This document shows positions 54,651 through 64,000 of a stretch of DNA of 64,000 nt, piece by piece. The position numbers and the translations under genes were made by a program. The stretch's first letter is position 1, and each line of letters starts with the position of its first letter. The notes under the pieces were generated by a model. That model ran no database searches. It saw nothing but the letters and a program-made list of their open reading frames with translations, and was not told the DNA's origin. The stretch is from Sepioteuthis lessoniana (taxonomy: Eukaryota; Mollusca; Cephalopoda; Myopsida; Loliginidae): the NCBI GenBank assembly GCA_963585895.1, contig OY757934.1, positions 35,111,768 through 35,175,767 of the forward strand, in the 5' to 3' direction.

Positions 54651-56309
54651 CAACGAATAGAGTTTTGAATATAAAAAATTTGATAATTTTTTAAGGTCTT
54701 GACGTACACAATATTTTTTGTTCATCCATCTTTTGCTAATATCCTTCCCCCATTTATGGGATTGAAATCTAACAATATATAGCCAGAAATTGGATATATT
54801 GCAAAGACTTCCAGTAACCTGAAATGAAACCTGAATTGAATGCAAAAGATCAGGTCTCTGGAACTTTCTGTTATGATCCTTTAACACACATGAACGCACA
54901 CACACAAATGTAAAAACCTCACCTAAGTAGAAGAGAAGCAGTTACAAGACAAATTTGAAGAGATAAGATATGTGTGGGGACTACGTCAGAGCCCATACCT
55001 TATGTATATGGTTCGACAGTCAAAAAAAAATTACGCTTATTTTTCAAGGGCCTTTAACGCAAAATTTCTGCTTGACAATATAAAACAAATTTTTACCAAT
55101 AAGGAACATTTGCGCACAAAATGAAATGTTGATTTCTTTACCATTGGATTACTATAAAAAGAATCCTCCGACCATTTTTCTTTGTTGAAAGTCAACAGAA
55201 TAAAATCAAGCCTGGAAAGAGGGCGGGGCATTTTTATTTATCTTCTCGAGCCAGAGATTCGTGTCTCGACTATTTTAGGAATATTGTAATTCATTTCTTC
55301 CCACCCCCCTGGTTTAAGTTACCTCTTTTACACACTTAAAGGGACTTTTTTCACTCACAAATCATTTTTTCTCTAAATTTAAGATTTTGTGATTTTGTTG
55401 GAAGATCTGTTTCATCATTTTTTCTTGTATCATGAAATCTGTGTGGAGAAAATATCGTTCAATTTGTTTATTATTTATGTTAGCCTGTGTTGGCCCATGT
55501 ATTAAGGTAATTTAAGTGTTCGGGCCAATAAGCACATTTATTTGTTACTGGTCTACTCACCTATTTATATCTTTCTCAAACTTTTTTAATTGTTTGTTTT
55601 TTGGGGGTATTTCTTTTTTGTTGAGCTTGAAGTTGCGAGTATCTTTCAAATCTATACCATAATAAACGTGAGAACCTGAAATATAAAACATGTTTGTCGA
55701 CTTCTTTCCATAACCCGACCATCAAAGTTTTTGAGGTCTGCCTGGGATCAAATGACAATCTTTGAATCACTCCCAATGTAACAAACAACATATGTATTTT
55801 ATACGTGATGAGCAATCAACTGCAACTTTTCATGTGCTGCTTCAAAGTAAATACGTAAAAGAAATAAAACAAGTGCCTGGTGTTTTGTGCCAATTCATCA
55901 CATTTATACTGTGTCGAACTGTCCTATCTTCATTGTGATGTTTTATCATCATTTGCAAAACAAAATCAAGTTCAAAAATATTAAATCAGTAAGAAACAAA
56001 AACTGTACATTGATATACAATTCATATGCAATATTATCCTTCATTTATGTTCTTCAGTTGTTTGTGCGTTTGTTCCACGATTGTGGCCATTTTGAAAGTC
56101 CCAGAGATCTGATTTTTTTTTTTTTTTGCATGGGTATTGATTTCAGCTCGGGTTCCAACATAAACGATGAAAAGCTTATCTCACAGGAAGTTCCTACACG
56201 ACAGAATATTCTATTTCTGGTGAAATGAAATAATATGGAGAATTTGGATATAAAGTACAAACAGTTTTTCTTGACCTCATAAATAAATTTTCAAATGAAC
56301 GAAGATCCG
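54651..56309. other. No supported feature
   Basis: AT-rich unique sequence; open frames at 55887-56228 and elsewhere are short and without motif. Confidence 0.5.
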
Positions 56310-56480
56310 ATCTCAAATGTCTAAAGTATCCTGGGCATGACACTAAAATGCATCTGGTGGTGAAGATCTGGTAAATGTGGAATACTCCTTTATTGTCCTT
56401 ACTCGAAGGTCTACTCTGATCCGAAGTGTTAGTACCTGTTAGGGTCCTATCTATGGCTCAAATATATCAGTTCAAAAATC
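56310..56480 (+). repeat. Repeat-4 head, diverged
   Basis: ATCCTGGGCATGACACTAAA, GAATACTCCTTTATTGTCCT, GTACCTGTTAGGGTCCTATC in order; no body or 3' module. Confidence 0.7.
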
Positions 56481-58024
56481 ATTCGTTTTCGATAGGACCA
56501 CTTGCAAAAAAGCCTCTTAAGAAACAACCACATAAAAAATATAAATATGAACGTACAATTAATGCGATTCCCTAACCTCTAAGCATAAAATAACTTAATT
56601 AGTCTGTCTAATGTCTTTAAAATAGGTCGTCAAATGCCAAAGTAACAGCTGCTTTTTTGGATTGTTTTTTATTTAATTTACATACCCTATCATCATTCTC
56701 ACTATGAGGGAAAATCGGGTTACTATATATACAGATGATAATTGTATCGCAGAGTTTTTATCCCAGAAACTTCTGCGTATTAGCGAATTGTTTATACCAT
56801 TTATCTCTTTTTTTCAAATTGTTATTCAAGAAACTTTTTGTTTGGAGAATTTAAACAATGTATTTTACAAGTATTGTTTTTTTAGGCATTACTAAGAAAG
56901 ATCCGTTTTTGCTGATAGACAAAATGGTTCTTTATCACATAAGGTTAAATAAGCATACTTTGTGAACTTAAGTGCTAACCCTCGTAGATACATGTGGCTC
57001 TAAATTTAAATATAGAAATCTATACAATCTACTAAATCAAAAGTATCCTTCATTCATTATAGTAAAAATTGTTCGAAAGATCAATGGGAGACAAAGCATG
57101 AAAAAACTCAGCAAGACAACATTAGGTGACCATGACGTAACAAATACCGTGATTATGATTCTATCAATCTTTTCGCTTTGATATAATGCTCAGATAAAAA
57201 CCCACAAGTAAAATTAACAAAACTATAAAGAAGAAAAACGCCATTGAAGCAATCTTTTTAAATCATTACGCATTTTCCCCGCCCACAATTTTGATTACTT
57301 CAATCGAATTTCTCATACCAGATCCTTCAATCAAGGAAGCATGTGTTTATTTTGGCTTTTTTTTTTTTTTTTCAATTCTTCATTTATTAGAAAAGGCATA
57401 AACTGATCTTCTAAAATCGGAAGTTCTAAAAGAATGTGTGGTATTTTTGTTTGAATTAATCTTTAATGGCCGTTAATTCTACTGGAAGTCATCAAAAGTA
57501 TAATGATTTGTCGAAACAACTTTCAAAGGATATTAGCTCGATATCAATAAGTGAAGAGAGTTTGTCTGTCTGTCGCCAATAGAGATGTTAACGTAAAAAG
57601 TTTCGTTCCTCACGGGGTGGCAGGCTCTAAACGAAATCAAATAAGCAATAAATAGCAAGAAACTATATTGTTGTGGGGATTAAATAAAATCATACATAAT
57701 AGGAATTTTCCAACTACTGATTATTAGACTTAAAGATATCTTCAAAATATTTTTGGTGCTCGTCATAATCTATAAAAAGCTTGGGTTTCTTTAAACTTTT
57801 AAGATATATATAGAGGTATTGTGAGAAGATTAATAAAAATCTATTTTCAAGTGTCGATGTTTCGTTTCGTTATTCTTATTTTCATATACGCCAGCATTTT
57901 GTTCTGTTTCATTTGATATTTCAAAGATAAAATTTGAATTATTAAATTTTCAAAGTTTTTAAACATTTTAATTCAAAATAACTGCAGCAATTTAGCTTAA
58001 AAACGATGCCATTCAAAGAACACC
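56481..58024. other. No supported feature
   Basis: AT-rich unique sequence; no gene seen. Confidence 0.5.
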
Positions 58025-58110
58025 AGCATCCATTCTTGTTTTTAAAAATTACTTAACGTCGGTATTTGTCGTACGTCCCACCAACCGGACGATTTTAATC
58101 TTGGTATCTT
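58025..58110 (+). repeat. Repeat-5 end fragment
   Basis: GGTATTTGTCGTACGTCCCA and CCAACCGGAC match the start of the units near 8.1-8.4 kb. Confidence 0.5.
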
Positions 58111-58439
58111 TAGCCTAGATGGAAATTGATCTTTTATTACCAAATTTGTAGGAGTGTTCTTGTTTATGGACGATATTGTATATCAGTTTCCGTTCTGAAA
58201 GTCTTCTTCCGTTGACTGTAGCTATAACATTTACATTGTTAGTACTATGAGTGTGGAAAAAGTATCATGAATTTGTTAATGGTTAGATACTTGCTATAGT
58301 GATTATATTACAATCTTGTTGAAGTATCTATTGTCAGATGGACAGACAATCTGATGTTTCCTTGGACAAAAGATTCGAGAGGTACCATAGAATACAATAC
58401 AATGATCAGAAGTACGAAAAGGTTTATTTTTCTTCGTAT

Positions 58440-58690
58440 TCATGTTAACATTTTGTATTTGGGGTGTGTCCTAGTTCTGCTGGTTGTCGGTCGAAGCCGT
58501 CATGGATTCTGGTAAGCCGGCATTTATGTCGGGCGCACCAAGACCAGCATCTTCGAGCCTCAGGGGGCTGTCCCCCAAAGCTCTAACCCTCCTTGAAGGG
58601 GCTAGGTTTATCACCTGGCGCTTGAGGCGCTCATTTTTAGGAGTTTCAGTTTCTTTGTTTGATGGCATAACAATCTTCCCGGGTTATTTA
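58440..58690 (-). repeat. Repeat-5-related copy with an open frame
   Basis: Minus strand contains GAGCGCCTCAAGCGCCAGG and CCTTCAAGGAGGGTTAGAGC, the same core as the 8-kb array. A minus frame 58668-58471 reads RLKRQVINLAPSRRVRALGD and AGLGAPDINAGLPESM; the first part parallels RRQAINLTPPRRV in the array. Conservation of the peptide despite base changes hints that it was once coding. No known family assigned. Confidence 0.55.
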
Positions 58691-58978
58691 ATGCAAGAGC
58701 CATCTTTATAGAAATGCAACAGTAAAATTATATAACCCAAAGATGGGGTGATAAGGGGGCTCATATCTTTCCCGAAGGTTTTTGTCCGAAAGTGAACGTA
58801 ATAGTGCAACTAGTTAGAACACGCTTACTTCGAGGTCGCAGTTCAACACTTTAATCATTAAACCATAGGAACTCCACCATCAAGAATTTTAGAATTTTCG
58901 ATTGAACTTTATAGAATCAAAAAGGTTATTATTAAGCATTATTTATTGACAAAACTCTAAAAAAATTGATACTCTGTA
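58691..58978. other. No firm feature
   Basis: GTGCAACTAGTTAGAACACG and GGTCGCAGTTCAACAC (58815-58855) look faintly like SINE A/B boxes; too weak to call. Confidence 0.35.
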
Positions 58979-59262
58979 ACCAAAAATTATATATATTCAT
59001 ATAAATAAGTAAAGTTGGCAACCTTAGTCGAGGGTGACCCGAAGGTTTCCTTTTCAATAGCTACTACACCAAGCTGTATGGGGTCAGCGCTACTCCATTC
59101 CTTGGATTTTTCCACTTTACCCTTGCCTTATGATATTGAGTGTTAAGCAAGGCGGTACCAAGTACCATTTATCGAGTCTTTGATATGACTCGATCTGGGA
59201 TTGAAACCCGATCTCCCGGACGATTGGGGTACACTCTACTCGTTAGGCCAATATAAATAGAT
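58979..59262 (-). mobile_element. SINE-1 copy
   Basis: 3' end at 59008 (CCAACTTTACTTATTTATAT), body, B-box-like GTTTCAATCCCAGATCG, head TTGGCCTAACGAGTAGAGTG near 59240-59260 with A-box TGGCCTAACGA. Confidence 0.85.
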
Positions 59263-60164
59263 ATTATTCATCCAATTTTATTTTTGCTAAGAGCATTCAA
59301 TGCTGTATTGTTTGTGACCAAATAATACTTAATAATATCTGTTTTTAAAGTATAATGTTCTTTTTGCAATCATAAAATTCTGCCATGTTTGGTTTAGAAG
59401 AAAATTAACTTTATTAAAATAACATCAGAGTAGAATAAATATGCTTGCCAAAAATAAAAATTCTGGACAGGATTTGTTTCAAGGACAAGCTTATTTCACT
59501 CACAAACAAATTGTTTATCGATTAGTCTATCCACTTTCTTCGATCATTTTCTTTCATATATCTGAATATTTAGCCACCACAATCTCTTCCAAACTGACTA
59601 GTTGGCCAATAATTTGGACATTATGCAAATGAATTCAGTTTTAAAATTACCGAATCAACCAACGCTAGCTGTTTAAAGAAATTGTCGTACACCTTTCAAT
59701 TTTCATTTTCTTTCATGACTGTAAATCAACTTTAATCTTTTATTTGCGACTTTGCTATGAGGCAATCATTTTTATCGCACTTTTCTGTCTGAACAATTGA
59801 AAGATGTTTTATTTTTATCATTTGAATATTTCTTTTTGTATTTATTGGCAAACAACAAACAATTGATACAGATTTTTTTGTTTCGTTTTTTTTTTTTTTT
59901 TTTTCAAGTGTCTCATAATATTCTGGTTTCAGCACAAAACGTACAATTCTCTCTGAAACCTTAATCATTTGAGTAACAGTGGTGGCAGCATTCTTTATTT
60001 CGTTTATACGTGGACAGAATAATTGTACAATCGATCACTGATTTGACCACTTCTTTCGTTATTATTATTATTAGTTCTAACTAGTACTTTCCTCGTCTTT
60101 TCGTTGTTTTTTGTTTTGTTTTTTGTTTTTTTTTCTCGCAAATAGGTTGGGTCGTTATTTCTCT
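59263..60164. other. No supported feature
   Basis: AT-rich unique sequence. Confidence 0.5.
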
Positions 60165-60305
60165 AAAGGGGAGAAACAATGCAAATCGGAGACAATAAGA
60201 AAGAATAAATTCTCAGTGAAATTTGAACTCACGAGCTTTTGTGTCTCATGACAGTTCAGCTATCAGTACCGCGGCTGTGATATCAACTACGCCATGAAAA
60301 CAGTC
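60165..60305 (-). mobile_element. SINE-3 copy
   Basis: Minus strand: A-box-like TGGCGTAGTTGATATCAC near 60293, B-box GAGTTCAAATTTCACTGAG near 60215-60233, then AATTTATTCTTTCTTATTG. Same head/B-box layout as 34.4 kb. Confidence 0.6.
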
Positions 60306-60387
60306 AAGATCGCACAATTCGAAATCACACCTATAAACCTATTCGATACATTGTCTCCCATCTGATCGTTTTTACAATCTAGTAGAG

Positions 60388-60388
<1 letters not shown>

Positions 60389-60459
<71 letters not shown>

Positions 60460-60465
60460 TATTAA
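60389..60465. repeat. (TA)n microsatellite, interrupted
   Basis: TA run with phase shifts (ATTATA, TAATAT). Confidence 0.95.
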
Positions 60466-60927
60466 AACCTTTAAAAATCACTCAATTTTTTTTGTAATTA
60501 AATTTATTTCAGCAGACCCTATATTTTTTTAAATGTTAGATCTGCATCTTCAGACAAAGAAATGATGAGAAATTTCTTATGAAAATTTAGAGAAAAAAAA
60601 AGGAAAAAAAGTCAACAATTGTTACGTCTTTTGTCAAACCAGACAGAAAAAACAAATGGTCTGGTCTTTATTTAAAAAAAAAAAAAAAAAACAGGTTAAA
60701 ATTTGGGTTACGGAGATATGGTGGTCGGAATTTTGTGGGTTTTTTCAAAATTTTCTAATAAATATTATTTCAAAAAAAATATAAGTAATTTTTAAAGGTT
60801 TTTCTTTTATATGGAATTATTTGCTCTCTATTTTAATTTATTATTATTTTACATTGAGCTCTCTACTGGATTTTGAAGAAAATCTTAAAATAGAATCGTT
60901 CCCATCATCGGCTGACTTGGTTTTTGG

Positions 60928-60929
<2 letters not shown>
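60466..60929. other. No supported feature
   Basis: AT-rich with poly-A runs (for example at 60675-60691). Confidence 0.5.
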
Positions 60930-60970
<41 letters not shown>

Positions 60971-61001
60971 TTATCAAGTCGCACTGACAGCGAAGAGTCC
61001 C

Positions 61002-61088
<87 letters not shown>
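60930..61088. repeat. (TA)n and long (TC)n microsatellites
   Basis: TA 60930-60968; TC 61008-61088 (about 80 bp). Frames rich in Ser-Leu or Arg-Glu across it are artefacts. Confidence 0.95.
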
Positions 61089-61090
<2 letters not shown>

Positions 61091-61165
61091 CATCCCAAAG
61101 AACCAGTAAAAGATGATAAGGAACAAGAGATTCGGAAAATGATTGAAATCGTCGATCACTTCTGA
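61089..61165 (+). mobile_element. REL-LINE tail relic
   Basis: CATCCCAAAGAACCAGTAAAAG and GAGATTCGGAAAATGATTGA align in order with the tail at 62595-62660 (CAATCCCAAAGAATCTGTAAA ... GAGATTCAGAAAAGGACTGA). The (TC)n run has replaced its left side. Confidence 0.5.
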
Positions 61166-61249
61166 TAGGTCTTCTAAACTGCATCCATTGTCCGCACGGA
61201 ACTGATGTAAGTCTTTACTGGTCGGCCAACAATTAATATAATTATTATT

Positions 61250-62130
61250 GTTATTGATTTTAAGTGTCCTGGATATGACATTGAACCATCTGATGGCGAG
61301 GCTCTAGCCTTGGAATTTTAAGTAATGTGGAGTACCCTTCATTGTCATTGTTCCAAGGTCCTCTCTGACAGGGAGTGGTAGCACCTGATAGAGTCCTATC
61401 TATTAATCAAATAGAACTGTTTGATATTGAAACTGTGGGCAAACAAATGATTTATACTTAATTGAATCGTTAGAAATAGAACTGTTTGATCATTTAACAG
61501 TGTGTAAACAAATGGGTCATTGTTAATTGAATTGTTTGTGATACACAGCAATACTTTGAACCATTTAACTGTGTGAAAATGAAGGAATAATGTTGATAAG
61601 AATTACTAGTGTAAATCAAAATATTTGAAACAATTTAACAGTGTGCTTAAATTGAATTATTTGTATAACATAGCAATACTTGGAACCATTTGACTGTGTG
61701 AAAATGAATGAATAGTGTTCAATAGAATAATTAGTGTTAAATAGCAATACTTGTAACCACTGCAAACAAATGATTAATATCGAATAGAATTATTAGTGTC
61801 AGATTGTAATAATTGAAACCATTTCAGTGTAGAAACAATAGCAATGCTCCGGTGCAAACAAATTAGTTTTAACTTATTTTAAAATGAAATTACCTGCAAA
61901 CTATGACTGATGTTAGATTGTGACAGTTATATAGCAATACCTGAAATCACTTAACTGCGTGCAAAAGAAATGAGCTCATGCTCGTTGTAAAATGTTATCT
62001 ACTAAATATGTTTACAAATAATATATATTTGATATATAGGTATAAACAGGATTTGGGATTTAATAATCTGAAATGGTTGATATGCCATAAAACCCCACGA
62101 AACGAAATGAAACCCAACCAAAACAAAATA
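61250..62130 (+). repeat. Repeat-4 copy with the longest tandem body
   Basis: Head from GTGTCCTGGATATGACATTG, GGGAGTGGTAGCACCTGATA at 61371-61390. Body 61410-61960 of at least seven irregular units of about 55-75 bp with AACAGTGTGTAAACAAATG / AACTGTGTGAAAATGAA words. Ends with GAGCTCATGCTCGTTGTAAA, the 3' hairpin module (GATTTAATAATCTGAAATGG, TGATATGCCATAAAACCCC) and an AAC-rich tail to 62130. Confidence 0.82.
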
Positions 62131-62139
62131 AAACAAAAA

Positions 62140-62480
62140 ATGTGACAAAAATGTCAATTAGTGTATTTCGCCGTTCCAGTAGATCACAGAGTTAAAATGA
62201 ATGACAATAAAAATGTATAAATACCCGAATTTTTTTAGAGTGCTAAAAATTTGTGGAACATGAAGATGACAGCAAGATTAATCATAGGTGGCGCCCTCGG
62301 AACAAACCCAAAGCACATGGAAAAGATAATGAGGGAACTAGAAATGTAAGGAAAATTGTGACTGACCAGATGACAGCACTTTTGAGATTGTCTAAAATAC
62401 TTTTTAAAAAGTCATGGAGAGCTTAAGAGAAAACCACCAGTTACTACTAGTGGTAAAAATTCGTAAAGAGTTAAATAATG
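62140..62480 (+). mobile_element. REL-LINE 3' fragment, diverged subfamily
   Basis: Endonuclease end (GTATTTCGCCGTTCCAGTAG), tail with GGTGGCGCCCTCGGAACA, stem-loop ACCACCAG/CTAGTGGT (one mismatch, long stem) at 62434-62455 and AAGAGTTAAATAATG end. Confidence 0.7.
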
Positions 62481-62482
62481 TC

Positions 62483-62755
62483 GAATTTTTTTTTTAAAGT
62501 GAAAAACTGGACAACTCTCTGGACATTGACCGAGAACTGAATAAATGCTGAATATGATACCAGGGATACTAGTCATATTTGGAGCTCTTGGAACAATCCC
62601 AAAGAATCTGTAAAAGACTATGGGGAAGTAGAGATTCAGAAAAGGACTGAAATCTTCCATTTTACAACACTACTGAGATCAGCCAGATTTCCAAGAAGAG
62701 TTCTGGAAAAAATGAGGAAACATGCTGTCCCAGTCACTTTTTTGTGGGAATTCTT
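62483..62755 (+). mobile_element. REL-LINE tail fragment
   Basis: TTTGGAGCTCTTGGAACAAT, AGAGATTCAGAAAAGGACTG, CAGATTTCCAAGAAGAGTTC: same PKNL-type subfamily as the relic at 61.1 kb. No 3' stem-loop; the next copy takes over at about 62756. Confidence 0.6.
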
Positions 62756-63092
62756 ACTTGTTGACTTTGCTGTCCCGGCAGACCACAGAATAAATCTGAA
62801 GGAAAGTGAAAAGAAGGATAAGTACCTCGACCTTGCTAGAGAATTGAAAAAGCTGTGGAACATGAAAGTAACGATTGTGCCTATTGCGGTTGGTGCTTTA
62901 GGCACAATAACTAAAGGACTATTATAAGGCCTGGAGGACTTGGAAGTTGGCGGACGGGTAGAGACTATCCAAACGAAAGCATTGCTGAGAACGGCCAGAA
63001 TCCTGAGACGAGTCCTGGAGACTTGCTGTCACTCATACTCCAGTGAAAAACCATCAGCTAACGCTAATGTGAAAAACTCTAATGAGTAAAAT
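62756..63092 (+). mobile_element. REL-LINE 3' copy, close to the 30.9-31.3 kb copy
   Basis: Open from 62712 to 62927: VDFAVPADHRINLKESEKKD, LARELKKLWNMKVTIVPIAV, ending at a TAA where other copies encode KGLEDLE. Nearly identical over long runs to 30960-31300. Stem-loop CATCAG/CTAATG (one mismatch), ACTC/GAGT hairpin, AATAATAAT tail. Confidence 0.8.
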
Positions 63093-63094
63093 AA

Positions 63095-63530
63095 TAATAC
63101 AAACGGATCATCTAATCTCGGCCAGGCGATCAAACCTAGTGATAGTCAACAAAAAATAAGAGAACCTGCCGAATAGTCGACTTTGGCCGTTCCGGCTGAT
63201 CACAGGGTAAAACTGAAAGAAGGCGAAAAGAGAGATAAATACCAGGAACTCGATAGAGAATTAAAAAACTATAGAACATGAAAGTGACAGTGATACCAAT
63301 AGTAATTGGCGCACTTGGTACAGCTACCAAAGGATTGTTACAGGGACTGTAAGACTTGGAATAATAGGACGAGTAGAGACCAACAAAACTACGGTATTTT
63401 TTAGATCAGCCAGAATACTTAGAAGAGTTCTGGAGGCTTGAGGAGACTTGCTGTCATTGAGACTCCCGGAAAAAAACCATCAGCTAATGCTACTGTGAAA
63501 ACTCTCAAATGAGTGAAATAATAACTTATT
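63095..63530 (+). mobile_element. REL-LINE 3' copy
   Basis: From ACAAACGGATCATCTAATCT (endonuclease region) through GATACCAATAGTAATTGGCG to ACCATCAGCTAATGCTACTG, ACTC/GAGT hairpin and AATAATAAC. Several stops; same 5' truncation region as the 27.49-kb copy. Confidence 0.78.
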
Positions 63531-64000
63531 TCTTTTTCAACAATCACTGATGTTATCAAACTAGTTTGTAAACAATCCCAGAACTTCTTTAGCAATATGG
63601 ATTATTCTCCCGTCGATTCAAATCTGTTATAAAAGAATTGTTTTACTTTCCCAATTAATTTCCAATTTAATTTTTTAGTATATCTGTATTGCATTATTAG
63701 ATTTGAGTTCCGGTAAAGTCCATGGATATTTGTTTATATCGGTTGTAATGTTCGATATAAGGCAGAGTCGTTCGGGGATTTCTACCCATAAATTGCGTTT
63801 CTGGTGATAGTGCATCATTAAATGGGGTAGTTCTTAAGTTAAGAATAGTTGGGTATGGATCTTGGTTATTTTCCATCGCCTTCTTTATGTACTATAAAGG
63901 TCCAAAACTATACGACCAAGAAACGAACATGTGAAATAGACATAATGTTAATAAAATGTTCATAAACATATATAAGAATCTGAAAACACGAAATTGGTTC
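63531..64000. other. No supported feature
   Basis: Unique sequence to the window end. Confidence 0.5.

Noticed and set aside
60821-61184. Open frames rich in Ser-Leu, Arg-Glu or Ile-Tyr
   Set aside because: Translations of (TC)n and (TA)n microsatellites.

Overview
This is eukaryotic, AT-rich, repeat-dominated genomic DNA with no confidently recognised single-copy protein gene. The many long (TA)n, (TC)n and (TG)n tracts, abundant tRNA-derived SINEs, mariner, Ty3/Gypsy, an RTE-type LINE and decayed LINEs with a restriction-like endonuclease suggest an invertebrate, most likely a cephalopod mollusc (octopus-like). That assignment is an inference from repeat style; no species was identified. 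The only long intact reading frame (37765-40062, +) is the endonuclease C-terminus plus complete reverse transcriptase of an RTE-type LINE.

Layout: 1-380 mariner remnant. 718-3960 decayed LINEs with a restriction-like endonuclease ('REL-LINE') on the minus strand, one almost full length. 4036-4480 a 28-bp minisatellite. 4497-7841 a decayed Ty3/Gypsy element on the minus strand (gag, zinc knuckle, protease, RT, RNase H, integrase in order), followed by a GC-rich 250-293 bp repeat in three tandem copies (7885-8722). 8820-11165 more minus-strand REL-LINE fragments. 11.9-15.5 kb microsatellites, a hairpin element and one candidate spliced exon. 15661-17225 a 53-bp array of about 29 units. 17.3-24.2 kb SINEs, an interspersed repeat with an internally tandem body ('repeat-4'), fold-back elements and an LTR/promoter-like island. 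24.2-27.5 kb almost feature-free. 27494-33790 a head-to-tail run of plus-strand REL-LINE copies, one hosting a SINE with a clean target-site duplication. 35166-36878 a decayed RTE copy with an inverted 5' part. 37240-40082 SINE-4 copies and the intact RTE. 40.8-47.5 kb SINE-2, SINE-1, repeat-4 and a four-fold inverted motif. 47.5-59 kb mostly unique sequence with a SINE-3 fold-back, a 60-72 bp minisatellite and GATA-bounded modules. 59-64 kb SINEs, microsatellites, a long repeat-4 copy and four more REL-LINE tails.

Working names: SINE-1 to SINE-5 are tRNA-derived short retroposons (A-box and B-box visible to varying degrees), which depend on LINE reverse transcriptase. Repeat-4 is an unclassified interspersed repeat with a head, a variable tandem body and a hairpin-bearing 3' end. 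Repeat-5 is the GC-rich tandem unit next to the Gypsy gag start. REL-LINE copies end in two small stem-loops and a (TAA)n tail. The most informative signals are the compensatory changes in the REL-LINE 3' stem-loop, the twin-priming structure of the decayed RTE copy, several microsatellite-bounded palindromes, and repeat-4 itself.
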